NCBI RefSeq assembly: GCF_018143015.1
Contig: NC_054748.1
Location: 7,996,967-8,060,966 of the forward strand
Direction: 5' to 3'
Length of the DNA: 64,000 nucleotides
Source: Lytechinus variegatus
Taxonomy: Eukaryota > Echinodermata > Echinoidea > Temnopleuroida > Toxopneustidae
Below are positions 22,866-34,059 of this stretch, piece by piece. A program made the translations under genes and the position numbers. Within the stretch, counting starts at the first letter, position 1, and the number at the start of each line of letters is the position of its first letter. The notes beneath the pieces were generated by a model. It had not been told where the DNA came from. It saw nothing but the letters and a program-made list of their open reading frames with translations, and searched no databases.

Positions 22866-25800
22866 TTATGTGTTAGCTTGACTTGTTGGTGTGGAGTATT
22901 GACAAATGAGCATCTTTTTAAGTTTGCGTTTGAAAATATTAAGGTTTGTAGATTCTTTAAAGTCGTTGGGCAGTGAATTCCAGTACACAGGTCCAAAAAA
23001 GATAAAAGAGTTTTTCGCTAATATAGTACGGGTAGGGGGAAGGTGATAACAGTTACGTTGTCTGGTTGGGTAATCGTGTATAGAGGAGTTTTTACAGAAC
23101 ATATCTGAAAAAATTGTTGGGAGATCATCTTTGTTTAGTTTATACATAAATTGGGCGAGTTGGAAAAGATATAAATCGCTCACTTTAAGAATATTATTTT
23201 GGAAGAATAGTATATCTGTGTGTGATCTGAATTGGGTTTGAAAAATTATTCTAAGAGCCTTCTTCTGCAGCAACAGTATTCTTTGTAATTGTGTTTGGGT
23301 CGCACAACCCCATGCCAAAATGCCATAATTAATGTATGGTAATATTAATGTATGATACAGTGTAAGTAAAGTGTGAGATGGGAGAAAATATTTGAGTTTG
23401 TTGATAATTCCGATGTTTCTTGAAATTGTTTTGCAAATATTATTGATGTGTGGTTTCCATGATAGCTTATTATCAATAGTAACCCCCAAAAATCTGGTCT
23501 CTGAAACATTTTCAAGAACAGTGTTATCAAAAATTATGTTATCAGGTATTGTATTTATTCTGTTACTAAAAAGCATAAAATTCGTCTTTTGTAAGTTAAG
23601 TGATAGTTTATTCGCTTTAATCCAGTCAGTGACATGTATAAGTTCTGAGTTTACAATTCTTACAAGTTGGTTTAGGTTATCATGAGAAAAGAAAATGTTC
23701 GAATCGTCAGCAAACAATACAAATGTTAGTAAATTAGAACTTTTTTTAATGTCATTGATATATGTAATAAAAAGAAGAGGACCTAATAAACTACCCTGTG
23801 GTACTCCACATGTAATGGGAAGAGTAGAAGAAACAACGTTGTTGACTGACACAAATTGAGACCTGTCTGTTAGGTAGCTCTTGAACCACTCCAAGGCCTT
23901 CCCCCTGATACCATAAAAAGAAAGTTTATGAAGAAGTATTTCGTGGTTAATGGTATCGAAGGCCTTGGAGAAGTCCAGGAAAATACCAACAGTATGACAA
24001 CCTTTATCTATGGAAGAAGTAATTTTATTAATAAAAGTCAAAATTGCATGCGAGGTGCTATGATTTTCGCGGAAACCAAATTGCGAGTTCGAAAAAGTAT
24101 TGTATTTATTAAAGAACGTAGTTGTACGAGTATGTATAAGTTTTTCGAGAATTTTAGATAACGAAGTGAGCAATGAAATAGGACGGTAATTAGAAACAAG
24201 CTGATTATCACCTTTTTTGTAAAGGGGGATGACTTTGGCTATTTTCATTAGGTTAGGTACCTTCCCTGTGTTCATAGAAACATTAAATATGTGGACCAGA
24301 GGATCGACGATAGTTAAAATAATTTTTTTAAGTAGGAAATTAGGAATACCATCGAAACCTGGGCTTTTCTTGGTCTGTAGATTATTAACAATATTAATAA
24401 TTTCTCTTGTGTTAGTAGGATTAAAAAATATAGAGTTTGGATTTGGGTTGTCAAGAAAACTGTTGAAAGATTTATGAGTTTGAGGGACTTTGCTTGCCAG
24501 ATTGTTACCAATATTTGAAAAATATGAATTAAATTCTTGTGCTATTGAGATGTTGTCGTCGGTAATTGTATTGTTTACTTTTATTTTTGTTATAGAAGTA
24601 CTTTTTTTGTTTTTATTTAATGCTCCATTAATAATTTTCCATGTGTTCCTCATATCGTTTTTGCACAAATTGAGTTGGGAGGTATAATATTCTCTTTTTG
24701 CAATGCGTAATAAAGTAGTAAGTGTGTTTTTGTATGAAGTATATTTAAAGCGAGATTCGTTACTTTGTTTAGTTATGTATTTATAGTAAAGGTTGTTCTT
24801 TCGGTTGATTGATCTCAAAAGTGATTTAGTAATCCAAGGGTGGAGTGGAACCTTTTTATAATTCGATTTTCTGTTAGTGGTAAAAGGAACGTGAGTATCT
24901 AGAGAAGAGGTTAATTTGGAAATAAAAAAGTTATATGCGTCATCAACGTCTGTGGATTCAAAAACAGTTGACCAGTCTGTTGTATTTAAAGTATTAATTA
25001 GATTGTTAATGTTGTCATCAGTTATCTTACGAAATGGAGTATTGAATGTTTCTTTCATGATAATTTTATTTGTAGATAATTTAGCAAAAATTGGAAAGTG
25101 ATCAGTAATGTCACTAAGGATAATACCGGCTTTGGGAATTTGTTGAGTTATATTACTAAAAATATTATCAATTAAAGTGGCCGAGTTATCTGTCACTCTT
25201 GTCGGTTTAGTGATAAGCGGTAAAAAAGAATATGAAAGAAACATTTCAAGAAACTCATGTGAGGTGCTGTTTGAATTACAATCTACTAAGTTAATATTAA
25301 AGTCACCCATAAAAAAGCAATCTTTATTTTTCAAAACAGGATTTGATAAAATTTCATTAAGAGATTCTAAAAAAGTATTAATATTAGATTGAGGGGGTCT
25401 ATAAAAAACACCAAATACTAAGTTTTTACTTTTGGGGTTTGTGACTTCAACAAATAAGGTTTCTAGAACGTCGTTTGATATGGTCATGTTAGCTATAAGA
25501 GTATGGTCGTATTGTTGCGGTATGTAAAGAGCGACACCACCCCCAGGTCTTAGTGTTCTATTGTTAACAATCAAATCAAAATCAGGGAGTGTGAAGAGGG
25601 AACATGGGTTATCAGAGAACCATGTTTCGGTTAAACCAATAAATGAAGTTTTCGGAAACCGGTTATTATCTAGAAAAAGTCTAAGTTTATCAAAGTTTTT
25701 ACTGGCACTTCTGATATTAAAATGGAGAAGAAAAAAACTTTCGCCAGTGTTATCTGATGTAATGTATGATTTGAAATGTTGTTCTGTGAAATAATGTGAT

Positions 25801-26003
25801 GTAGCGAGCTGTCCGAAGTGATCATTTGTATCCAAGTTGTAATTAAGATCGGATGTATTGTTGTCCATAAAATTCTGTATGTGCGCATCATAGTTGGAGT
25901 TATCATGATTATCTAGTGTGCGAGTAACGCCATGTTGTGCCGAGAGAGACAACAAGTCTTCGTTATTTAAAGAGCTAAATGGAAACCTAGAAAAATCCGT
26001 CAT
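22866..26003 (-). CDS. LINE ORF2: endonuclease-reverse transcriptase, intact
   Basis: This 1045-residue protein carries out target-primed reverse transcription. An apurinic-type endonuclease lies at about residues 90-307 (LLHFNIRSAS, TETWFSD, GGGVALYIP, GDFNINL at 233-239, TDHFPIF at 300-306 with the catalytic D-H). The reverse transcriptase is at about 540-800 (KKSPGFDGIP, NYRPISLL, FLDFSKAFDTINH near 676, GVPQGSLLGPLLF and the catalytic FADD at 764-767, with Phe for the usual Tyr). The C-terminus has the usual PTRQRN and YWNSLP blocks. The start ATG is at 26003. No stop or frameshift, unlike the other LINE copies here. Confidence 0.92.
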   Translation of the reverse strand: MTDFSRFPFSSLNNEDLLSLSAQHGVTRTLDNHDNSNYDAHIQNFMDNNTSDLNYNLDTNDHFGQLATSHYFTEQHFKSYITSDNTGESFFLLHFNIRSASKNFDKLRLFLDNNRFPKTSFIGLTETWFSDNPCSLFTLPDFDLIVNNRTLRPGGGVALYIPQQYDHTLIANMTISNDVLETLFVEVTNPKSKNLVFGVFYRPPQSNINTFLESLNEILSNPVLKNKDCFFMGDFNINLVDCNSNSTSHEFLEMFLSYSFLPLITKPTRVTDNSATLIDNIFSNITQQIPKAGIILSDITDHFPIFAKLSTNKIIMKETFNTPFRKITDDNINNLINTLNTTDWSTVFESTDVDDAYNFFISKLTSSLDTHVPFTTNRKSNYKKVPLHPWITKSLLRSINRKNNLYYKYITKQSNESRFKYTSYKNTLTTLLRIAKREYYTSQLNLCKNDMRNTWKIINGALNKNKKSTSITKIKVNNTITDDNISIAQEFNSYFSNIGNNLASKVPQTHKSFNSFLDNPNPNSIFFNPTNTREIINIVNNLQTKKSPGFDGIPNFLLKKIILTIVDPLVHIFNVSMNTGKVPNLMKIAKVIPLYKKGDNQLVSNYRPISLLTSLSKILEKLIHTRTTTFFNKYNTFSNSQFGFRENHSTSHAILTFINKITSSIDKGCHTVGIFLDFSKAFDTINHEILLHKLSFYGIRGKALEWFKSYLTDRSQFVSVNNVVSSTLPITCGVPQGSLLGPLLFITYINDIKKSSNLLTFVLFADDSNIFFSHDNLNQLVRIVNSELIHVTDWIKANKLSLNLQKTNFMLFSNRINTIPDNIIFDNTVLENVSETRFLGVTIDNKLSWKPHINNICKTISRNIGIINKLKYFLPSHTLLTLYHTLILPYINYGILAWGCATQTQLQRILLLQKKALRIIFQTQFRSHTDILFFQNNILKVSDLYLFQLAQFMYKLNKDDLPTIFSDMFCKNSSIHDYPTRQRNCYHLPPTRTILAKNSFIFFGPVYWNSLPNDFKESTNLNIFKRKLKKMLICQYSTPTSQANT

Positions 26004-29000
26004 AAGCAGGGGAGATGGTGGTTAAATGGAACCTAAAGGAAACAATACACTGTGCGACGTGCCTGTTCCCGAGTATGTGTAGAAGAGAAGAAAAAATGTG
26101 TGTCAGTGAAAAGGCAATAGAAGAGGAGTAAAAGAACAGAAATAAAGCAGGGGAATTGACCTCGTGCAGTGCAAAATTTGGAGTGGGGGGTTGGAAATAA
26201 AGGTGATGAGAAAGAGAAATAAAAATGAAAACAAAACAAACTTAACTGGTCCTTAGTGAATTACTAAAAATAGACCTAATGTAAACAAACAAGCAACAAA
26301 TATCAACAAGAACGCAAGTAAGCAAAATAAGGCAAGGACAGAAAAAAAAAATCATACTGTGTCCGTCTCTCCTGATGAAATCTATAAAAAAAACACAAAA
26401 AATAACAAAACGAGGTCATATCAAATGGAGACAGCTAAGTAGTAATTTAAAAAAAAGCAAAGCAAGAAGCAGGACTTAAGCCTGTGTGATGTGTAGAATA
26501 AAAAAGATCGATAAATGCATTCTAGTGGTCTATCCGCAAATACATGTCGTGATATGTGTATACAAAACAAAAGCAAAGAAGATTCTGCAGTCAGATCGGA
26601 TGGTTAAAAAGAAAAGAAAGAACCCATAACTTATATATGCTTGCAGATCTGCAACAAATTCAGCATTGAATGAACGCAATATACACATGAGTGGTTACAG
26701 ACACTATATACCCCATGTTTCAATTTTAAAAGTAATAAAAATAGTTGGCCCGAGTGAGGAAAATTATGCCCCCAGAAAAAAAAGCCGCATAATACTCAAT
26801 AAGGCACAAAATATAGGCCTATTGCAGAGTTACTAACAGTTTAAAGCAAGATATCAGCAAACATATGCTGAAAAGCACTTCAAGAAAAATTCATATGAAT
26901 ATACATACAAAAAAAAATCTTTGCGTAAATATACGTCAGTGGAAAAACTAGAGGCAAAATATAAAAAAAGGCCCAAAACATTGCAATGATTAAAGATTGT
27001 GTTAGCGATGCAGAATCTGGGTAGTTCTCAAATTCACTGCAGGGACGCTTGCGTAATTCATTAACGCATCGATTCCTCCGAGAATGCAACCAGAGTCGCT
27101 GCGGAGAGCCCCGAGGCTCCCGCCGAAAGCCGGCGGACCGGGACAGCAGAAAATTCGAATATTTGCACCACTAGACACGACCAGACGCAAACATGTCGCC
27201 ACCCAGAATTGGGGATTCCGGTGCTGACCCGGTCCACGAGCCCCCGGCAAAAGCCTCACAGCACCCCACCGCGACCCGAACTGCACCCCAAGGAACCAGC
27301 GCGATGCAGGGAGCCTCTACGCGGTAAATTCGATAGGTCCAAAATATACCAGGGAGTTTCCTTTCGTCACTGATATTGAATTGACAAATAAAATGAGTAA
27401 TTTCCAAACAAAAGAAAGAAGGGGGTCATTAGAAAGCCAATGATAAGGCTTCGCGCTCCAAGCGCGCTTAATTCAGTAAAGTTCCATTTCAGATGTAGCC
27501 TATTGTCAAGTTTGCTGGTGCGTAATAAATACAAAATGAGACAACTGCAAAATGTGTTATCCTTATCAAGGAGTAATAAGTAAATTAGCAAAGAAATGTA
27601 CTTCAATTAGTCGTATTAACCTTATATAACAAATTTGCAAATTTGGTTCCTGGTAAAAACTTGAAATTGGATGAACATCAAGCTTAACGACAAGCACACC
27701 TTGGGCGAAAGAACAGAATGGGTGTCTTGATAAAAGTATCAAGAGGTGCGCAGCCATGAGTATGATTTTATTGAGATTGAGTATGATTTTAGGAAAATAA
27801 AAACGTAGTATATAGCAAATAGCTATTTGCTACTGATCAATTCAAATATATAACGGGGAAGAGAAATTACAGAGTAGCATGTTCGAAGTGGGGAAAACTG
27901 TACCAATAGAACAGAAATCAAATACTGATGACCAACGTGAAAGGGAGATGCGTGATTCTGTTCAAAATAGATGGCGATTGATATCAATCAGAAAGTAAAC
28001 ACTTTGGATCTCGTTGACATTTTGATTGGATGAACATGAAAATGAGACAATCATACCCTGTAAGCTTCAACATTGTGATTTCTCAAATTTGGTAGGGAGA
28101 TTTTTTGTGAGAAGTTATGATACAATAAAGTAAATGTCTCTATCATGTCAATGTATTTTGTAAACGACGTGCTAAAGCGTATGTGGTTTCTAATCGACTC
28201 ATTTTAAGAAAATCATAAACGTACGAGAAAGGAAAACAATAAAGCCAGTGTATATAAGTGATTGGATTGCACATGTTATAAAACGAACAAACAAAAAACC
28301 GATGCCAACATCATTTGGGATAACGATTCTGCGTTATATAAATACAAATGATTGATGGCCGGTAAGTCATAGTGTGTAAGATCCTGCATCCATCCTTAAC
28401 TGCTAAAGACTGAATTAGGGTAGCTAGATTATTTAGAATTGGTACATGCTACGACTTAAAAGCATACTCACACAAACATCCGTGTAAGTTATTTATAGTT
28501 GAATTATATTAATAAGCAACACAATTTACTTTTGATGAACGAGATTTTATGTGCGATCCAGTTATGATTTCGATTTATGAAATTTATGGTTTGCCTCAGG
28601 CTTGAACCTAAAGCTAGGTGAACACAACATACAAACGAATAAGGTATCTCTATAAAAAACGGATCAATGTTGGGGAATATAAAAGTAGAGCCTATGAGTG
28701 AATGGGTGCCAAATTGAATACATCGTATATAGGCGAGATAACAATGATTTAGTACATGGTAGGCTTACTTTAATTGAAATATCCACTAACAGCACTTAGA
28801 TGTTATAGAGAGTGAAAGATAAAGAGTAGTTTCCCCTTTTTTACCATTTATGCGAATAATAAAACTGATATCCAGATCGAGGAGATGCATATTGTCATTG
28901 TAACATTGTAACGAACACCGTGTTATTTCTTCTCGACATAATTATATTTGAATCAAAGTCAAAATGAACATCAAATTTGTAAATTTTCTTTCGTTAAGGA

Positions 29001-29413
29001 GTCGACATCATTATAAAAAAAAAGTACTTGAGACTTGTCCTGGAGGAAAATCATGAATGCGAAAACACCTGAAACATGCGAAAAGGTGAAATTCATTCAT
29101 GTCGTCTTAAGAACGATGAATGAAGATATTGATAAAAATTGTATAATCATGATAATAGTCCGAGATCTCGGTGACCAAGTTGTAAACATCCTACGAAAAA
29201 TCAAAACCACGGGTCTTCAGATGATTCGAAGACTAAAATTAATCACTTGAGAAGGATGATATCTCATTATCGAAATGAATAGCGATAAAAAAAGGAAAAA
29301 ACCGAAGGTGAAAACGTTAATCTGTTTATGTCTATTTGCAAAAAAGAAGAAGGAACGTTGCCGTCACAGGGAAATTAAAACTAACCTTGGTTCATACAGC
29401 GGGTTGAGAAAAA

Positions 29414-30409
29414 TTAGAACACTACTCCAGCGTGACCAATGGTTGTGATGCGAGAGGCGTCGTCGGATGAAGACTCAAAATTAAAAGGGTCACCTCCACG
29501 GAGTCGCCATTTTCCTGCATAAAAACGCAATTTGGTTCCTTGAGCGTAAAGGGCCTGGACCTGTTTGGACCATTTACGTTTTTCCTGGAGGTCAGCGCTG
29601 GTAAGGTCATCGATGATGAAGAAACTCTGGTTTTTCAGAACGGAGCGAGCTCTTTTCATTACATCAACTTTATCGCGATATGACAAAAGCTTCACAAGAA
29701 TGTGACGAGGTCTTCCGTTGGTTTTCCTACCGTCACGATGAGCTCGTTCAACCTTCGACGTAATACCGAAGAAAGATCGTAGTTTGTCCTCGGCTAGCGT
29801 GATACAATCTTCCTGGTGAGGTTCAGGAGCTGATGAAATCTCGGATGAAGATGCGCTATCGGCAGGAAGAGATGTTGGTTGCTGATACTCGTCGATCCCA
29901 ACGAGACGAATGTTATTTCTCCTGGAGAATCGTTCCGATTTGTTGGTAGCAGCTCCGTTCTTTTCCACTTCTTCTTCCAAGTTCTTGATCCTGGTTTCTA
30001 GATGATTTTGTTTGACCTGAAGGTCATTGACCCTTTGTCGCTCGAACTCCAGGGAAGCCCCTAGTAGTGACTCAACAGCTTCAATCTTCTTAGCAAGCCG
30101 ATCAACAGCCCTTTCAAGCATAGCTTCGAATTTCTTTGTTAGGAATAAATCCAATTTAGATTGTTCGAAGTCTTGATCTTGGAATGTGCGGTCAGGCGTA
30201 GAGGTGTTAGATCCGTTAACAGGTGTACTCACGGATGTGTTGGCAGGGCTGCTTACCTGGCTTGGCTCCCCAGGTCTCTGGCTGGGGGTAAGCTGATCCG
30301 GTAGAGCTTTGTACATATTGTGCGAAAACGGGTTTTGCTTTTTCGTTGGTACAGATCCAGTGGTTTTTGTAGGCTTTCCCTTCTGAGATTTTCTTAGGTC
30401 GTAAGACAT
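29414..30409 (-). CDS. LINE ORF1: coiled-coil RNA-binding protein
   Basis: 331 residues from the ATG at 30409 (MSYDLRKSQKGK). A basic, Ser/Pro/Thr-rich N-terminus is followed by a heptad-rich region (about 85-160, with LEERIKNLEEEVEK-like repeats), an RRM-like start (SRRNNIRLVGI) and a C-terminal domain with ERAHRDG, GRPRHILVKL and YRDKVDVMKRAR. This is the layout of L1-type ORF1 proteins, which form trimers and coat the element RNA. It lies upstream of ORF2 within the same target duplication. Confidence 0.85.
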   Translation of the reverse strand: MSYDLRKSQKGKPTKTTGSVPTKKQNPFSHNMYKALPDQLTPSQRPGEPSQVSSPANTSVSTPVNGSNTSTPDRTFQDQDFEQSKLDLFLTKKFEAMLERAVDRLAKKIEAVESLLGASLEFERQRVNDLQVKQNHLETRIKNLEEEVEKNGAATNKSERFSRRNNIRLVGIDEYQQPTSLPADSASSSEISSAPEPHQEDCITLAEDKLRSFFGITSKVERAHRDGRKTNGRPRHILVKLLSYRDKVDVMKRARSVLKNQSFFIIDDLTSADLQEKRKWSKQVQALYAQGTKLRFYAGKWRLRGGDPFNFESSSDDASRITTIGHAGVVF

Positions 30410-30588
30410 CTTATCCAATATAAAGTTAGAAACGTTGTGTAGTTGTCTTTGGTTGGTAATCCGGCATATAACTGCAATTAGACCTCAAAACAATGTAAAA
30501 ATCAGGAGAGACGGATAATTTGCTGTTCTTGTTACGAGAGCGCCATCAACGCCTTATAATCTACTCTTGTCACCTGATATGGTTTGAT

Positions 30589-31804
30589 ATTTTAGGGCCC
30601 TTATTGTTTTTAATTTACATCAATGATATTGTCAATTCTTGTCACTATTTTCATTTTATTTTGTATGCTGATGACACTACTCTTCTTGCCTCCAATACTA
30701 ATTTTAATGATCTATGTGCAAATGTTAATTTCAATCTCTCAAAAGTCGCAATTTGGTTTAAGTGCAATAAATTATGTTTAAATGTAGATAAAACAAATTA
30801 CATTCAATTTTCAAAGAATGGTTCTAAGAATAATGATATGTGTGTGTTGAAAATTAATGATAAAATAATTAAACGTTGTAATTCTTTGAGATTTCTAGGA
30901 GTAATTCTTGGTGAATTTTTAAATTGGAATGAACATATTGATAACATATCGAGAAAAATATCAAAATATGTTGGTATTCTGAATCGTTAAAGTATGAATT
31001 GCCTTTTAATATCTTATATCAATTGTATAATGCATATATTCTACCACAACTTATGTATTGTAACTCCATCTGGGGAAATAATTATAGTAAAAGGATCGAG
31101 GTGTTATTCAAATTACAGAAATAAGCAATTAGAATCATTACAAAATCTAATTATTTAGCACACACCTCTCCCTTATTCAAACATATAAGAACCCTCACAA
31201 TATTTGATATTAATAAATTACAAATATTATCTCTTATGCAACGTTTCAATTCACGAACACTGTCTCCATATATCATGAATATGTTTTCTTTTAATGCTGA
31301 AATTCATACTTATAATACCAGATCTCGTCATAAATTTCATAGATGGAAATATAATAACAGAAGTAAACCAAACTCTTCGCCACACTGGCCCCATTTTATG
31401 GAACTCTTTAGACTTAACCTTATTCAACCTCCAACACAATAATTCGTTTACAAAGCAATATAAGACTGACCTTTTAAATTCGTACTAGTACTCCTCATTA
31501 CCCCCTTGTGTTTGTTTATTTGTGTCATTTCCTGTCATTTAATGTTTATTTCCTAGTTGTTTCAGATTCTTTGGTTATTCATTTCTCTTGGTGTATTTTA
31601 TACAAGCCATGCCTTGGCTTTCTCATATACACCATTTTGCCAATCAATGAAATACGCTGCATTTGTTTGTGTTAAATTGTACATTTGTTATGTTTTTTAG
31701 CTTTTTTTACCTATTGTACATTTCTGTTTATTTGTGATTATATGTTTTTTTATCGATTGCTTTGAATTGATTTGGAAATAAAGTTTACCTTTACCTTTAA
31801 AAAA
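30589..31804 (+). pseudogene. 5'-truncated LINE inserted in the tandem unit
   Basis: It begins inside the RT core (LGPLLFLIYINDI, then FILYADDTTLL with the YADD motif), reads on through NKLCLNVDKTNYIQF and RFLGVILGEFLNWNEH, shifts frame near 30987, and continues as INKLQILSLMQRF and TGPILWNSLDL. It ends in AAATAAAGTTTACCTTTACC before poly-A at 31804. Typical result of incomplete target-primed reverse transcription. The YADD motif and sequence show a family different from the intact LINE. Confidence 0.8.
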
Positions 31805-32758
31805 ATTACTTTATTATAATCATGATAATGGTTTTGAGTTCAGAAAATTCCAACAGTCAATTCAGAATACTGATGGTGATACTATGTCTCTTTTGTTAAA
31901 CACTGACCGATAATGGATTTTGAATGGTATTGAAGCGGGTTTATTTTTTGGCGCGAAAATTCTCTTTTCTAATTACAATCATATCTAGTATGCATTGCTT
32001 AGAACGATCTCTGAATAGAGACCCTTTTTCTTTACATGCATTCAACACCATTCCTTAAAATGTACTCTTGTCACCTGATAGCTTTGATAAACACCTATTA
32101 CTCTGTTATAATGGTAATGAGTTCAGAAAATTCCAACAGTTAATTCAGAATACTGATTTCAAATACTAGACTCACTACAATTTACTCCCATTATTCACAT
32201 TATCCAAATGCCAGTTAGTATTTTAATAGAAACTTATAAGCACCTGTTGTGTATTTATAAATTTCAAACTCGTAATCTTGAATCCTTGTTTAATCTCTTA
32301 TCAGTGTACTATAATACATGTCGATAACCTTTAAAGAGGTCTCGTATACAAATTTTTTGAACTCCAGGAAAGGGGAACGAACTTGCTCAGACCCACAAAC
32401 GAGCTTTGTTATATTATAACACTAGTGAAAATCCTCACTAACTCATGCAAATTGTTTCTTTTCTTTACAGACGCCCCTTTTCTTCTTGCTTTTTCTCCAA
32501 AATTTTCTGTCTTAGAAATTTTTGAAAATCTCCTTTAATGACATAACTCTTTTATTCTCTTTTGTTTTCTTTAGTTTACTATTTTATTTTTCGCTGGAGG
32601 TATTCAGTGCTTTATTCCTACTGCGGTGCATTGACTAACAGAGCCTTTAGTACATGTATTGTCATCTCATTTGACGATCCTGATACCTTCGTCTCCTCTG
32701 CATCCACTTGACTGCACACACACGCACATGCACACACTCCCAACTCACAGCCTTTAAC

Positions 32759-33943
32759 ATGGACAACAACACAGACATGATAGATCTACTAAACAATGAC
32801 AGTAAATATTATACAGTGGCAGAATTTAATGATTCGTTTTCAAACTCAAACAGCTTTAGCCTTTTGCATATTAACTCTAGAAGCCTCAGCAAAAATTTTG
32901 ATAACCTTGAACACCTCCTTTGTGCCCTTAGTAAATTTCAATTTTCAGTTATTGGTGTAAGCGAAACCTGGCTTAATGAAACTTCTCCCCCATTATTCAA
33001 TTTACCAAAATATTCTTTAATTAGAGCTGACCGTGTAGGACGGAGAGGGGGTGGTGTTGCTTTTTATATTTCCGACAATTGGAAATTCCGAATTCCAAAT
33101 GAAATAAGATTTCATCTACCTGAAACATTGTTTATTGAGATTGATATCCCAAAGAGTAAAAATATCATTATTGGCCTTGTATACAAACCACCTAATGTTG
33201 AATTCGATTTATTTTGTCAAAATTTTGAGCACTGTATAGCTAAACTCTCTACAGAAAATAAACACATCTATTTCATGGGTGATTTTAATACTAATTTTTT
33301 AAACTTAAATCATTCTAATACTGAAAGATTTCTTAATTTGATACATTCTTATGCTTTCTCTCCATATATAAACAAACCTACAAGAATCACTTCAGCCTCT
33401 TCAACTTTGATAGATAACATTTTTTCTAATATTCATAATGAAACCATTATTGGCGGCTTGCTCTACTCTGAAGTATCAGATCATTTACCAATATTCACCA
33501 TTTCCGAAACAAACGCATCTAAAAATAAATTAACTAAATCTCCCAGCTATAGATTAGAAACTCCTAGAAAAATTGAATCATTTAAACAGGAACTTATTGA
33601 AGAAAATTGGAATGATGTTTACAGTGAAAATAACGTGCATACTGCTTATGGGAAATTTAACCTTAAATTACAGCATTTTTACGATAAAAATTTCCCACTT
33701 GTAAGAAAGCGCCAAAAATTCAAAGAGGCTCAAAATCCGTGGATCACTGAAGGGATTCTAAAATCAATTCATACTAGAAACCGTCTTTACAAACTACATT
33801 TAAAGAAACCTACAACTACAAACACACAAAAATATAAGAAATATCGTAACAAACTTACAAACCTGATACGAATATCTCGAAAGATGTATTATTCAGACAA
33901 ATTATCTAAAGTTCTAATTCTAAGGCCACGTGGCGGATTATAA
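32759..33943 (+). pseudogene. LINE endonuclease part, frame lost at the end
   Basis: From the ATG at 32759 (MDNNTDMIDLL) the endonuclease is whole: LLHINSRSLSKNF, VSETWLNE, GGGVAFYIS, GLVYKPP, MGDFNTNF and VSDHLPIF. The frame breaks near 33925, after MYYSDKLSKV; the next frame resumes with ATWRIINDIIG up to about 34050, where it breaks again. Confidence 0.85.
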
Positions 33944-34059
33944 ATGATATTATTGGGGAAAAAAATACTCCATTACCTGAAGATGAATTAACTTTACATG
34001 GTGATAAAATCCCAGATCAATCCAAATATGCTTCATCCTTTAACTCTTTTTTTTTAGTA

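Larger units (their letters stand above)
22235..30551 (-). mobile_element. 8.3-kb two-ORF LINE, Jockey/CR1 type
   Basis: Bounded by a 12-bp target duplication: CCTTAAAATCTA at 22223-22234 and CCTTATAATCTA at 30552-30563, one mismatch. The 3' end on the minus strand is an (AAATCT)n tail at 22235-22262. ORF1 (29414-30409) and ORF2 (22866-26003) are both open. Between them lie 3.4 kb with no ORF2-like sequence but a GC-rich patch (27050-27330), which could be a second insertion or unusual inter-ORF DNA. Intact ORFs and a near-perfect duplication suggest a young copy. Confidence 0.8.
21555..32158 (+). repeat. ~285-bp tandem array interrupted by two LINEs
   Basis: Units start at GCGAAAA: 21555, 21833, 22125 and 31953. 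Lengths are 278 and 292 bp; the third unit is 286 bp once the insertions 22235-30551 (with its duplicated target) and 30589-31804 are removed. Conserved words include GCTTAGAACGATCTCTGAAT, CTCTTGTCACCTGATATG and AATTCAGAATACTGATGG. Non-coding; origin unknown. Confidence 0.8.

Noticed and set aside
27002..27407. GC-rich ORFs on the minus strand as a host gene
   Set aside because: They lie between ORF1 and ORF2 of the LINE, lack a recognisable domain and have no splice or start context that I trust.
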